A stretch of DNA of 47,572 bases from JBDKTH01 sp964558295. Lineage in GTDB: Bacteria > Planctomycetota > Planctomycetia > Pirellulales > Thermoguttaceae. The notes beneath the pieces are model-generated. The model had not been told where the DNA came from. It ran no database searches and was given only the letters and a program-made list of their open reading frames with translations. The position numbers were made by a program, and so were the translations under genes. The stretch spans positions 1 through 47,572 of the forward strand of contig CAZLDQ010000011.1 in the NCBI GenBank assembly GCA_964558295.1. Reading direction: 5' to 3'. Positions 1 to 8,615 of this stretch are shown piece by piece. Positions within the stretch are counted from its first letter, which is position 1. Every line of letters starts with the position of its first letter.

Positions 1-92
1 GTCCTGTTTTACTTATTCTGCCCAGTCGCGCAACATCATTTCAGCCGCACCCGGGGGAACCTGTAAGCAGGTCTGCGCTTGTGGGAGGGGGG

Positions 93-1544
93 CTATGGCT
101 TTGCTCCGGCGCTGGGGGCCGTCGCGTCAGGCCAGAGCTTGTCGATCACGTTCTGCTTGATCTTGATCGCCGAGCCAATCGTGGCCACAGTAATCGCCGC
201 CAGCAGGATTACGTTGAACACGGCCCGCTTCCAGCCATGCCCCACCGCATCGCCGATGTAGCTCCGCTTGTTGTTCATCAGAAAGAAGGCGATGTAGGCG
301 ATCGGCAGCATCGTCAGGCAGATTGCCGAGGCGGCTACTGGGAACCACAAGGGGGTCTTGGTCACCACGCCAAGAATGCCAATCGCCGGCACGAGTGTGA
401 ATAGGCGGTAGCGGGTCACCGTGTATTCGAGGCCGAACATTTCGCAAATCGTAAACCCACAGACTACCATATGGGTGCTGATTGCGCCACAGGTCATGCC
501 GATCAGACCGAGATTGAAAATGATGCGTCCCAACGAAGACCCCATAATATCGACCAACGCCTTGGAGGCTTGCACCGGCGACAAGTCCTTACAGAGTCCC
601 ACGGCAGCCGGATTGTGGACAGTGCTAGCCATGGCGATGATCACCAGCGATGTGACCAAAACGAACGGTAGGAACATCGACATTCCGAGGTCCCATCGGG
701 CGAGCTTCTTATGGTGGGGGCCCCAACCCTTGGCCAGCAAAGAGTAGGGATAAAGGAAGGTCATGTTGATTCCCACTGCCGCACCGATTGCACCGAGGAC
801 GACGGTCAATCCTCCCTCGGTCTCCGGGATGCCAAACGTGGTGAACCCGCGACAGACGGCTGCCCAATCGACGTGACCGGTGAACGAGCGATAGACGACA
901 ACGACCCCGAAGGAGAGGATCACTAAGCCGATCATCGCGCGGAGGAACCACTCGTAGATCTTGATCCCCCTCGCACCGCTGCCGTAGTTCCAAGTGGTTA
1001 GGATACTCACTGCGAGAATCAGCCCTCCAATCCCCCAGCGTACGATATACTGCGCTGTCTCCGAGTCTCTTGGCACCCCAAACACGTCAGTCAGATCCCA
1101 GGCGGCTCCGGCAGCCAAGCCATACTGGGGGAAGTGCCAGATCACCGAGGCAACGATGGTCCCCAAGGCCCAGAGGAAAGCGATCGAGATGTGCAGTTCC
1201 CGGCCAAACGCGCGATAGGGACGTTCCCCCGTGGTCAAGATGACATTGCCCAAGGCGGCCAGCATGCAGACGCCCAGAAACATGGCCACGGGCTGGACCC
1301 AGAGCAACTGGTAGCCGAACGACGCCCCCGCCACCACCGAGGCGGCGGCACTGCCGGCCCCTAAGGTCATCGCGCTTTGCAGCAGGCCTGGGCCGGTTCG
1401 CTTGATGTACCCCACGGCCTGGGAGAAGAAGGGTTTCCCCTCAAGAGCCTGCAGCTCCGCGACCTCGCGAGCCAGCTTCTCAGGATCCCACTTGCTGGTC
1501 ATGGGAAGACCTTTGGACGCTTCAGCCTTCGACGGCTCACCCAT
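93..1544 (-). CDS. NRAMP-family divalent metal transporter-like membrane protein
   Basis: A 483-residue polytopic inner-membrane protein with about 11 hydrophobic segments. The region GPGLLQSAMTLGAGSAAAS near residue 50 resembles the first NRAMP helix (GPG...), where the metal-binding Asp-Pro-Gly-Asn normally sits. The exact DPGN motif is not visible, so metal specificity is uncertain and this is probably a divergent NRAMP-related subfamily. Known NRAMP proteins import Mn2+, Fe2+ or Mg2+ coupled to protons. The start is supported by GGGAG seven bases upstream of the ATG at 1544. The gene ends close to the left edge and no partner gene is visible. It is transcribed in the same direction as the upstream AraC-type regulator, but 370 bp separate them, so co-transcription is not shown. 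An amino-acid/polyamine-type permease is a less likely alternative. Confidence 0.72.
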   Translation of the reverse strand: MGEPSKAEASKGLPMTSKWDPEKLAREVAELQALEGKPFFSQAVGYIKRTGPGLLQSAMTLGAGSAAASVVAGASFGYQLLWVQPVAMFLGVCMLAALGNVILTTGERPYRAFGRELHISIAFLWALGTIVASVIWHFPQYGLAAGAAWDLTDVFGVPRDSETAQYIVRWGIGGLILAVSILTTWNYGSGARGIKIYEWFLRAMIGLVILSFGVVVVYRSFTGHVDWAAVCRGFTTFGIPETEGGLTVVLGAIGAAVGINMTFLYPYSLLAKGWGPHHKKLARWDLGMSMFLPFVLVTSLVIIAMASTVHNPAAVGLCKDLSPVQASKALVDIMGSSLGRIIFNLGLIGMTCGAISTHMVVCGFTICEMFGLEYTVTRYRLFTLVPAIGILGVVTKTPLWFPVAASAICLTMLPIAYIAFFLMNNKRSYIGDAVGHGWKRAVFNVILLAAITVATIGSAIKIKQNVIDKLWPDATAPSAGAKP

Positions 1545-1695
1545 GGTACCACTCCCTGGTAGTGCGTTGGAGGATCGTTATCGCGTCCGCGGGCCCATGC
1601 CGCGTTTGCGACGCTATCAGACCAATTTACAGACCTCTCATAGTAGCTTGAGGAGGTTGAAACCGCAACCAGAACCCTGCATAGAAGCTGTAATG

Positions 1696-1728
1696 ACGCC
1701 AAGTGTCGATGAGAGAAGGACTTGGCGT
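1696..1728. other. Inverted repeat between regulator and transporter genes
   Basis: A 9-bp perfect inverted repeat (ACGCCAAGT ... ACTTGGCGT) with a 15-base spacer. It lies downstream of the AraC-type regulator and about 150 bp upstream of the NRAMP-like start. It could be an operator for the transporter or a weak terminator of the regulator. There is no T-run, which argues against a classical intrinsic terminator. Confidence 0.35.
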
Positions 1729-1784
1729 TGATGTCCCAGTTGGCCCTCTTAGACAGTCTTGGCTGATTTGCCTATGGAGGCTTA

Positions 1785-1937
1785 TGCACTGGGCACAATG
1801 ACCAGCGGTCAGGAACCACGTTGGACACCGCTTGGCACCACGTCGACTTGACTCTGGACTTGGATGCTCAGACCTGCACGTTCAATCTCGATGGCGGCCC
1901 CATCGAAACGCCGGCTATGACTTGCGGCCAAGCGTAG
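1785..1937 (+). pseudogene. Relic of an exported lectin/LamG-like protein (fragment)
   Basis: One plus-strand frame reads TAWHHVDLTLDLDAQT and then FNLDGGPIETPAM before a TAG at 1935-1937. The pattern of Trp-His-X-Val-X-Leu-X-Leu-Asp followed by a short strand and a Gly-Gly turn resembles a strand pair of concanavalin-A/LamG-like domains common in planctomycete secreted proteins. There is no start codon or signal peptide in frame upstream, so I read it as a decayed 3' fragment. Its end overlaps the 3' end of the AraC-type regulator on the other strand by 23 bp. The family assignment is weak; the coding-like character is what I see. Confidence 0.28.
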
Positions 1938-3090
1938 CGTTCTGGCGACGGAACTCGCTCGGTGTGGTTCCAATTACTCGGGCAAAGGCACGGCAAAACT
2001 GTTCGCCACTCTGGAAGCCGCTGAGGCGAGCCACGTGGGCCACCTTGTGCGGAGAGGTGAGGAGCAAACGCCGAGCGTATTCCAACCGTTTACGTTCGAG
2101 TTCCTCGCGAATGGTCCGTCCCACGAGTCGCTCGAACGCCCGATAAAGGCTGCAACGGCTCATCGCGGTCACGGCCACCACGTCAGTAACCCCGATCCGC
2201 TTGGGAAAGTGCTGCCAGATGAATCCCAACGCCTTGGCCACCTCGGGATGCTCGATGGCCAGGATGTCACTGCTGCGGCGTACGACGAGCCCAGTCGGTG
2301 GAATGAGGAGCGGTTGCGATGGCGGTGATTGGCCGCGCATCAGGGCGTCAAGCAATGCCGCTCCCTGGTAGGCAAGTTCCTGGCGGTTGCTCTCGACGCT
2401 GGTGATCGGTACGGGCGCGAATTCGCAAGTGTATTCATCATTGTCCACGCCGACCACGGCGGCTTCTTCAGGGACTCGAATGCGGGCGGCCTCGCAGACG
2501 TTCAGCAGGAAGTACGCCCGATGATCGCTCTGGGCCATCACGCCCAGCGGTCGGGGTAAGTCGAGCAACTGCCGTTTCAGCCAACGGACCGGATTAAGCC
2601 GAGGGCTGCGGCGAGATGCGGCGTACCAGTTCAGGCAGGTGTGACGGAGTCCGGCCTCGGCTACGGCGGCGGCGAAGCCGGCCTCGCGGTCACGAACGTC
2701 GGTGTAGTCGGTGCACTTGTAGAAGGCCAAATGCTGAAAGCCGCGTTCCAGGAGATGTTCGGCGGCGATCCGGCCAATCCGGTGATTGTCGAGCATGACC
2801 CGGGCCGTGGCAATTCCGTCCACATCGCCGGTCAACGCGACGATCGGCAGATCGAGCCGGCGCAGGTAGCGGATCAAATCGCGGCGGTCGGGCAGGGCGA
2901 GCGTCAAGACGCCATCGCCTTGCCAGAAGGCCGGCGGGTGGCCGTAGTGGGCCATCGTCGTGTCAAGAGCCCAATTGGCTTGCCGTGCATACTCCGCCAC
3001 GCCACGATGCATACGGTGTTCATAATAGGCCAGAGCCATGAGTACCCGGCGTTGGTGGCTCCCTTCAAGCAAGCAGCGGTGAGCAGGCAT
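1915..3090 (-). CDS. XylR-like AraC-family transcriptional regulator with sugar-binding domain
   Basis: A 391-residue regulator. The N-terminal ~270 residues are a periplasmic-binding-protein-like (LacI/XylR type) sensor: RRVLMALAYYEHRMHRGVAEYARQ at the start is typical, followed by GDVDGIATARVMLDNHRIGR, EHLLERGFQHLAFY and VVGVDNDEYTCE. The C-terminal ~100 residues carry a double helix-turn-helix AraC domain (TDVVAVTAMSRCSLYRAF and VAHVARLSGFQSGEQFCRAF, ending GTTPSEFRR). XylR in enterobacteria senses D-xylose and activates xylose genes; the ligand here is unknown, but a pentose fits the isomerase/kinase genes 5-7 kb away. I chose the ATG at 3090, which has GGAG upstream and begins the conserved domain; the longer reading frame upstream looks non-coding. 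A promoter-like TATAAT and paired direct repeats lie just upstream, suggesting autoregulation. Confidence 0.85.
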   Translation of the reverse strand: MPAHRCLLEGSHQRRVLMALAYYEHRMHRGVAEYARQANWALDTTMAHYGHPPAFWQGDGVLTLALPDRRDLIRYLRRLDLPIVALTGDVDGIATARVMLDNHRIGRIAAEHLLERGFQHLAFYKCTDYTDVRDREAGFAAAVAEAGLRHTCLNWYAASRRSPRLNPVRWLKRQLLDLPRPLGVMAQSDHRAYFLLNVCEAARIRVPEEAAVVGVDNDEYTCEFAPVPITSVESNRQELAYQGAALLDALMRGQSPPSQPLLIPPTGLVVRRSSDILAIEHPEVAKALGFIWQHFPKRIGVTDVVAVTAMSRCSLYRAFERLVGRTIREELERKRLEYARRLLLTSPHKVAHVARLSGFQSGEQFCRAFARVIGTTPSEFRRQNATLGRKS

Positions 3091-3132
3091 AGTCCATTCT
3101 CCGCAAACCGGAATCGCCGCGTCGGGACGCTG

Positions 3133-3160
3133 ATACAAAAGCGCAGATCTATTATACAAA
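3133..3160 (-). promoter_or_regulatory. Direct repeat operator candidate with TATAAT upstream of the XylR-like gene
   Basis: The heptamer ATACAAA occurs at 3133-3139 and again at 3154-3160, exactly 21 bp apart, which is two helical turns. On the minus strand the upstream copy adjoins a consensus -10 hexamer TATAAT (3151-3156) about 60 bp before the regulator's ATG; no good -35 is visible. AraC-family dimers commonly bind direct repeats with about 21-bp spacing and compensate for poor -35 boxes. The operator role is inferred. Confidence 0.45.
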
Positions 3161-3422
3161 CAATCGATCTTTTTGCGTAGCCGCCGGTGCAGGGGCCAGT
3201 TAGAATTCCCGATAACGGACGGGCGCCGAAGGCACGGTCTCCCTCGCCCCAACGATGAGGCCGTCCGAAGGCCGAGACGAGGCACGGGATTGCGACGAGT
3301 CAGTTAGCCGTTGTTCTCTTGCCGGCCGTGGGAGCGCATGCGCCGCGGCCCGACGGCAGGAACATCTTTTCTTGGTTCTTCTGTTCACGGAAAAAGCCCG
3401 GGGTTGGGTGGGAGGTGACGTC

Positions 3423-4337
3423 ATGACGCAGGGTAAAACACGAGACGTTGGCGGGTTCACGCTCGTCGAATTGTTGGTAGTCATTGCGATTATTGGAATC
3501 TTGATCGCGCTGTTGTTGCCCGCAGTGCAGGCGGCCAGGGAGGCGGCCCGGCGGGCCCAGTGTACGAATCACCTGAAGCAGATCGGCCTGGCCCTGCACA
3601 ACTACCACGACGCGCATAAGGCGTTTCCCCTCGGCCATATTATGCTCGGCATCAATGGGGTCACCACCTCGCAACAAGGCTCATGGATCAAGGGGCTGCT
3701 CCCGCAAATGGAACTGAAAAGCGTCTACGATACGTTCAATCATGAGGCGGCCTGGTGGCAGCCCGCCAACCAGACCGTACGCGGCATCAAGATTTCCGTG
3801 TTCACTTGCCCTTCCGACATCGATGCGGAGATCTTTAACACGGCTTACGACTTCGGTTTTCGTGGCAACTACGCGGGAAATTCGGGAATCGGGATGTACA
3901 AGCGGGAATACCGCCCCAGTTTTCAGGATCAATTGACGGTTCGCGGCCCATTCGTCCACGGTTTCAGTGCCCGGTTCAGCGACTTGACCGACGGCACGTC
4001 GAACACGGCCGCGGTGGCCGAGATCTGCAAGGCGAAGGGGAACGATTCGCGAGGAGCCCTGTTCGCCGATTCGGGCACTGTGCAGTATTGCCATGATTAT
4101 GTGCCGAACGAACTGGTCAACGATGTGACGGAACGTTGCGTGAGCGAGACGAAACTGCCCTGTACCAGCGGTGGCTCCAGTGGGCCGCACCGGCTAACCG
4201 CCCGGAGCAAGCATCCCGGGGGCGTGAATCTGCTTCTGTTCGACGGCTCGGTTCGCTTTGTAAGCGAGACGATCGACCGGACCATTTGGCAAGCGGCCGC
4301 CAGCATGAGCGGCGGTGAAGCCGTGCAATTGCCGTGA
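3423..4337 (+). CDS. DUF1559 protein with type IV prepilin-like N-terminus
   Basis: A 304-residue protein with the prepilin-type leader GGFTLVELLVVIAIIGILIA, cleaved after Gly and methylated on Phe in type IV pilin-like families. It is followed by the planctomycete hallmark LLLPAVQAAREAARRAQCTN and HLKQIGLALHNYHDAHKAFP. The C-terminal half carries the usual DUF1559 motifs: DGTSNTAAVAE and HPGGVNLLLFDGSVRFV near the end. These proteins occur in dozens of copies in planctomycete genomes and are thought to be pseudopilin-like surface or type II secretion components; individual functions are unknown. The ATG at 3423 follows GGGAGGTGACG, a good ribosome site; the longer upstream frame is not conserved in character. 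It is followed 15 bp later by a small lipoprotein gene, a common pairing in this phylum, so they are probably co-transcribed. Confidence 0.93.
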   Translation: MTQGKTRDVGGFTLVELLVVIAIIGILIALLLPAVQAAREAARRAQCTNHLKQIGLALHNYHDAHKAFPLGHIMLGINGVTTSQQGSWIKGLLPQMELKSVYDTFNHEAAWWQPANQTVRGIKISVFTCPSDIDAEIFNTAYDFGFRGNYAGNSGIGMYKREYRPSFQDQLTVRGPFVHGFSARFSDLTDGTSNTAAVAEICKAKGNDSRGALFADSGTVQYCHDYVPNELVNDVTERCVSETKLPCTSGGSSGPHRLTARSKHPGGVNLLLFDGSVRFVSETIDRTIWQAAASMSGGEAVQLP

Positions 4338-4352
4338 CAGGGGGCTCGAATC

Positions 4353-4778
4353 ATGCCTGCGACGCTGTTGAAGCTCGTGACGGCCATCGTTCTCCTTGGC
4401 TTGAGCGGTTGTGGGAGAACTTGCAGGCCTGAGCGTGTTGAAGTGGAAGGAAGGGTGCAACTGGATGGTCAACCGCTGGACGCCGGAACGATCACCTTCA
4501 TTCCCCAAGGGGCTGGGACGGCCGCCAGCGGGCCGATTGCCGAGGGCCAGTACCATCTTCCCATGGCGCAAGGTCCCTCGCCAGGCAAATGCCGAGTCGA
4601 AATTCTTTCGTACCGGGAAACCGGCCGGAAAGTCGAGGGTCCCACGTCCAATGGCATGGGAATGGTTGCGGAAATGAGACAGATCATCCCGCCAAGGTAT
4701 AATACACACTCAGAACTGGAATCCGTCCTCGGTGCCGAAGGAAAGAACTCGTGCGACTTCACCTTGACGTCGAAGTAG
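4353..4778 (+). CDS. Small lipoprotein, transthyretin/carboxypeptidase-regulatory-like
   Basis: 141 residues. The N-terminus is a lipoprotein signal with a lipobox-like LSGC (Cys21 would be lipidated). The mature part begins VEVEGRVQLDGQPLDAGTITF, the typical first strands of the small beta-sandwich lipoproteins that follow DUF1559 genes in planctomycetes (V-x-G-x-V-x-x-D-G-x-P-L). The middle has GPIAEGQYHLPMAQGPSPGK, the second half of that fold, followed by RVEILS. It lies 15 bp after the DUF1559 gene and 47 bp before the HzsA-related gene. Its function is unknown. The family assignment is good at the level of fold and genomic pairing, not at the level of activity. Confidence 0.82.
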   Translation: MPATLLKLVTAIVLLGLSGCGRTCRPERVEVEGRVQLDGQPLDAGTITFIPQGAGTAASGPIAEGQYHLPMAQGPSPGKCRVEILSYRETGRKVEGPTSNGMGMVAEMRQIIPPRYNTHSELESVLGAEGKNSCDFTLTSK

Positions 4779-4825
4779 GCAATCGCCGGACAGACTTCCT
4801 TGGCGTGATACGAAAAGGAAACGGT

Positions 4826-7800
4826 ATGGCCCGACGGAAATGGTTCGCGATGGTGGTTTGCGGATTGGCCGTGCTGGGCGCGGCGCGCACAGTGGTCGCC
4901 GATTCCGGACAAGTGGTATTCGACTTTGAGTCGGGCGATCTTCAGGGGTGGGAGGTCGTGGACGGCCAGTTCAGCAAGTTGCTCGGCAATCGTGAGTTCG
5001 AATTCCACCATCAGGTGAAGTATACGAAGCAGGGAACCTATTACTTGAGCACCCTGGAACAGGCCGATCGTGATGCGCCTGACGACGCGCCGACCGGCAT
5101 CGTCGAGTCGCCCGTCTTTCTGCTCACCGGCCGATCGGCGTCGCTGTTGGTGGGCGGCGGCTCGCATCCCGACACGTATGTGGCCCTGTGTACGGAAGAC
5201 GGGAAGGAAGTCCTCCGGGCCAGCGGCCGTAACAGCCAGACGATGCAGCGAACAATCTGGAATACGACTCCCTGGGTGGGAAAACGCATGTTCCTGCGCG
5301 TTGTTGACCAACATCGGGGCGGTTGGGGGCATGTGACGTTCGACGACTTCCGTGTTGACGGCCAGATCGATTCCCAGGCAACCAAAGCCAGGACCGCCGT
5401 GCGTCGTCGGGTCAGCTACGAAAAGCATGTCCTTCCGCTTCGCGCCGCCATCGAGGATCTTGTGGCCACGTTCGGCCCTCGCTATCCCAACGGTAACGAG
5501 TATCTTGCTTGCCTCGATCAGCTTGCCCAAACGATGGCCGAGGCCGACGCCCACGAGGTCTCGACGGTTGTTGACAAGTTGGAGGTGCTCCGCCGTAAGG
5601 CACTCGTCGCCAACCCATTGGTTAGCGGCCAGCCGCTATTGTTCGTCGTTCGGGATCAGTATCGTCCCGACCATCACAACTCCGAGACGATGTTTCAGAA
5701 CGGAGAGATCAATACGAACAGTTTTCGGGGCGGTGGGGCGCTGAAAACGATTGACTTAGCCACGGGGGCCGTGACGACACTTCTTGAAGTGCCGGAAGGC
5801 ATTGCCCGGGATCCGGATGTTGGCTTTGACGGCACGACGATTCTCTTCTCGATGCGTCGAAACTCGGCGGATGATTACCATCTTTACGAGATGAATGCCG
5901 ACGGTTCGGGGCTGAAGCAATTGACGTTTGGCGCCGGCCTGTCGGACATTGATCCGATTTATCTTCCCAACGGACAGATTCTCTTCACATCGACTCGCGA
6001 GCCGAAGTACTGCATGTGCAACCGGCACATCATGGGCAATCTGTACACGATGAACGGTGATGGCTCGAACATCGTGCAAATTGGGCACAGCACACTCCAC
6101 GAGGGGCATCCCGCCTTGCTTCCCGACGGTCGGGTGATTTATGACCGCTGGGAGTATGTGGATCGGAACTTCGGCGATGCCCAAGGACTGTGGCTGACCA
6201 ATCCCGATGGGACGAACCACACGATCTACTGGGGCAACAATACGAACTCCCCGGGAGGTGTGCTCGAAGGGCGGGCAATTCCCGGCACCGAACTGTTGAT
6301 CGCCACCTTTTCCTCCTGCCACGACCGTCCTTGGGGTGCGCTGGCGATTCTCGACCGGCGTTTGGGACTCGATGGTCGCAAGCCGGTCGTGCGAACGTGG
6401 CCGGCCGATGCGATCGACCTGGTTGAAAAGGGGAACTACGACACGTTCAAACAGGTCCCGCTGAAGTACGAAGACCCTTATCCCTTGTCCGACAAATACT
6501 TCCTTTGTTCCCGAATGACGGGCCAGGGGGAGCAGATGGGCCTCGTGCTGTTGGACGTCTTTGGCAACGAACTGCTTCTGCACAAGGAGGGGCTTGGCTG
6601 CTACGATCCGATGCCGTTAACAGCCCGCATCCGCCCGCCGGCGATTCCGTCGCGGGTGGATTTGGCCAAGACCGAGGGGTACTTCTACGTCCAAAACGTC
6701 TATGTGGGGGCAGGGATGGAGCGTGTCCAGCCGGGCAGCGTCAAGTATCTTCGGGTGGTCGAGTCGCCGGAAAAACGGTTCTGGACCGAGCCGGCCTGGG
6801 ATGGTGGGACGGGCCAGCAAGCGCCGGGAATGGCGTGGGATGATTTCAACAACAAGCGAATTCTCGGCACCGTGCCGGTTAAGGCCGACGGCAGTGTCGC
6901 GTTTACCGTGCCGGCCGACACCTTTGTCTACTTCCAACTCCTCGATGCAAAGGGACGTATGGTGCAGTCGATGCGCAGCGGGACGATCGTCCGGCCGGGC
7001 GAAGTGGCCGGCTGCGTCGGTTGCCACGAGGATCGTCGCTCGGCCGCACGGATTGATTACGCGACGCAGGGCATACCGCGTTTCGCAAAACTCAAGCCCT
7101 GGTATGGCCCGCCACGGTTGTTCAGCTATACAGCCGAGGTCCAGCCAGTTCTCGACAAACATTGCACCACGTGCCACGACTACGGCAAAGAGGCAGGACA
7201 GAGACTAAACCTGGCCGGAGATCTGGGACTGTTGTTCAACACCTCCTATGTTGAATTGCGACGCAAAGGCTATGTGCGAGTGATCGGCGCGGGGCCGGCG
7301 CAGGTGCAAAAGCCGTTGAGCTGGGGTTCATCGGTCAGTCCCCTGGCGAAGATTGTCTTGGAGGGGCATGGCATCCCGGAGGTTGACCGACAGGTGAAGT
7401 TAGACCCGGAGGCCGTCGATCGGGTGATCACCTGGATTGACATCAACGCTCCCTATTATCCGGACTATGCAGCGGGTGCTTACCGCAACACACCCTTCGG
7501 GCGCTCCCCCCTGACCGATAGCGAACTGAAACGGCTCTGCGAGTTGACAGGACTGCCACTGCGCAACCCAGAAATGTTCACACAGATCAGTTTCAGCCGG
7601 CCAGAACTGAGCCCCTGCTTGGCAATATTCACCGACAAGCAAGCCCCGAGGTACCAAGAGACGTTGACGTTGCTTCGCATTGGCCAAGAGCGTTTGGCGA
7701 CTCATCCTCGTGCGGATATGCCGGGTTTTCAACTCGTGGATCAGGTCGAGATCAACCAGGAGAAGAAGTACCAAGCCCGGCTTCAGGCCGAAGCACGGAT

Positions 7801-7852
7801 GCGTGCCGCGGTCCTTAACGGCCAGCGGCGGACGGCGGACGAAAACCGATAG
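4826..7852 (+). CDS. Exported HzsA-related protein: beta-propeller (PD40) with di-heme C-terminus
   Basis: About 1008 residues with a cleavable signal peptide (hydrophobic stretch ending near AARTVVADS). An N-terminal FDFESGDLQGWEV region resembles a carbohydrate-binding-type beta sandwich. Residues ~270-620 contain PD40/TolB-like propeller blades (DYHLYEMNADGSGLKQLT, LYTMNGDGSNIVQIG). A CxCxxH motif sits at residue 396 (YCMCNRH). The C-terminal region has two c-type heme motifs, CVGCH at 730-734 and CTTCH at 780-784. This order matches the family related to the anammox hydrazine synthase alpha subunit, which is widespread in planctomycetes that do not perform anammox. No HzsB/C-like gene is present, so hydrazine synthesis is not implied; an exported oxidoreductase is a reasonable inference. 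The ATG at 4826 has AAAAGGAAAC upstream. Another gene, encoding a Tat-exported isomerase-like protein, follows within 40 bp. Confidence 0.85.
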   Translation: MARRKWFAMVVCGLAVLGAARTVVADSGQVVFDFESGDLQGWEVVDGQFSKLLGNREFEFHHQVKYTKQGTYYLSTLEQADRDAPDDAPTGIVESPVFLLTGRSASLLVGGGSHPDTYVALCTEDGKEVLRASGRNSQTMQRTIWNTTPWVGKRMFLRVVDQHRGGWGHVTFDDFRVDGQIDSQATKARTAVRRRVSYEKHVLPLRAAIEDLVATFGPRYPNGNEYLACLDQLAQTMAEADAHEVSTVVDKLEVLRRKALVANPLVSGQPLLFVVRDQYRPDHHNSETMFQNGEINTNSFRGGGALKTIDLATGAVTTLLEVPEGIARDPDVGFDGTTILFSMRRNSADDYHLYEMNADGSGLKQLTFGAGLSDIDPIYLPNGQILFTSTREPKYCMCNRHIMGNLYTMNGDGSNIVQIGHSTLHEGHPALLPDGRVIYDRWEYVDRNFGDAQGLWLTNPDGTNHTIYWGNNTNSPGGVLEGRAIPGTELLIATFSSCHDRPWGALAILDRRLGLDGRKPVVRTWPADAIDLVEKGNYDTFKQVPLKYEDPYPLSDKYFLCSRMTGQGEQMGLVLLDVFGNELLLHKEGLGCYDPMPLTARIRPPAIPSRVDLAKTEGYFYVQNVYVGAGMERVQPGSVKYLRVVESPEKRFWTEPAWDGGTGQQAPGMAWDDFNNKRILGTVPVKADGSVAFTVPADTFVYFQLLDAKGRMVQSMRSGTIVRPGEVAGCVGCHEDRRSAARIDYATQGIPRFAKLKPWYGPPRLFSYTAEVQPVLDKHCTTCHDYGKEAGQRLNLAGDLGLLFNTSYVELRRKGYVRVIGAGPAQVQKPLSWGSSVSPLAKIVLEGHGIPEVDRQVKLDPEAVDRVITWIDINAPYYPDYAAGAYRNTPFGRSPLTDSELKRLCELTGLPLRNPEMFTQISFSRPELSPCLAIFTDKQAPRYQETLTLLRIGQERLATHPRADMPGFQLVDQVEINQEKKYQARLQAEARMRAAVLNGQRRTADENR

Positions 7853-7888
7853 TGATTTCTATTCCTTTCTCCCCATCGAGTCCCCCTC

Positions 7889-8584
7889 ATGAAATCGTCA
7901 GATTCCCAACGACTCTGTTCACGGCGTTCCTTGCTGGCCGGCGCCGCAGTGTCTGCTGGCGCGGCTTGGGCAGGCCAGCACGCGGTTGAAGCGGCTCCGT
8001 GCGAGGCCCCTCCGGTGAAAACGTACACCAGTGCCGAGTTCTATGACGGTCAGGGGCGCTTTCTGGTCGACAAAGCTCGGGAAGCCTACTACGACATGTT
8101 TCGCCGGTTTGGGTATCCGATTTCCAAGCGGCTTCGGAAGGAAATGTGGATTCTGGACTTCGGACTGGGAGACTTCGCGCAAGTCGGGATGGCGGGGATC
8201 TTCTGGCTCAACCGGCACGACTTCAACTACTTCGGCCACGAGATTTACCTCTTGCCCGGTCAGATGATTGCCGAACACAGCCACGTGGCCACGACCAAGG
8301 GGGCCGCGAAAATGGAGTCGTGGCATCCGCGTAAAGGACAGATCTACACCTTCGGCGAAGGCGAACCAACGCCCGAGTGGTTGAACAAGATTCCTGCCAG
8401 CCAGCGCGAGTTGGTCCACGCGCGTCGTTGCCAGCCTTTGGAAGTCGATGAGATTGGGCACCTAGACCGGCTGACAGCTTGGCACTTCATGGTCGCCGGT
8501 CCGGAAGGGGCCCTGGTTACGGAGTATGGCACCTTCCATGACATGGACGGTCTACGGTTTTCCAACCCAAACGCCAAGCTCTGA
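7889..8584 (+). CDS. Tat-exported cupin resembling D-lyxose ketol-isomerase
   Basis: 231 residues. The N-terminus has CSRRSLLAGAAVSAGAAWAG, a twin-arginine signal with an Ala-rich hydrophobic stretch. The rest resembles the cupin-type D-lyxose isomerase family: LRKEMWILDFGLGDF, FGHEIYLLPGQMIAEHSHV (His ligands), TTKGAAKMESWHPRKGQIYTFGEG, and a C-terminal strand pair TAWHFMVAGPEGALVTEYGTF with a Glu that would complete the metal site. Known members interconvert D-lyxose and D-xylulose using Mn2+. The next three genes supply a dehydrogenase, an aldolase and a xylulokinase-like kinase, which supports a ketose-forming role. The Tat signal is odd because sugar isomerases are usually cytoplasmic. 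The start is set by the RR motif position. A non-catalytic cupin is the alternative. Confidence 0.7.
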   Translation: MKSSDSQRLCSRRSLLAGAAVSAGAAWAGQHAVEAAPCEAPPVKTYTSAEFYDGQGRFLVDKAREAYYDMFRRFGYPISKRLRKEMWILDFGLGDFAQVGMAGIFWLNRHDFNYFGHEIYLLPGQMIAEHSHVATTKGAAKMESWHPRKGQIYTFGEGEPTPEWLNKIPASQRELVHARRCQPLEVDEIGHLDRLTAWHFMVAGPEGALVTEYGTFHDMDGLRFSNPNAKL

Positions 8585-8615
8585 TTGTCATGCGTTCTGT
8601 CAAAGGGAATAGGTC

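Noticed and set aside
59..72. Small hairpin ACCTG-TAAG-CAGGT after the transporter gene
   Set aside because: Only a 5-bp stem with no T-run; too weak to call a terminator.
5756..6583. 275-codon minus-strand frame inside the HzsA-related gene
   Set aside because: Antisense shadow of a well-supported gene.
4826..7852. Reading the HzsA-related gene as evidence of anammox
   Set aside because: No other hydrazine synthase subunits or anammox genes are in the window, and this family is common in other planctomycetes.
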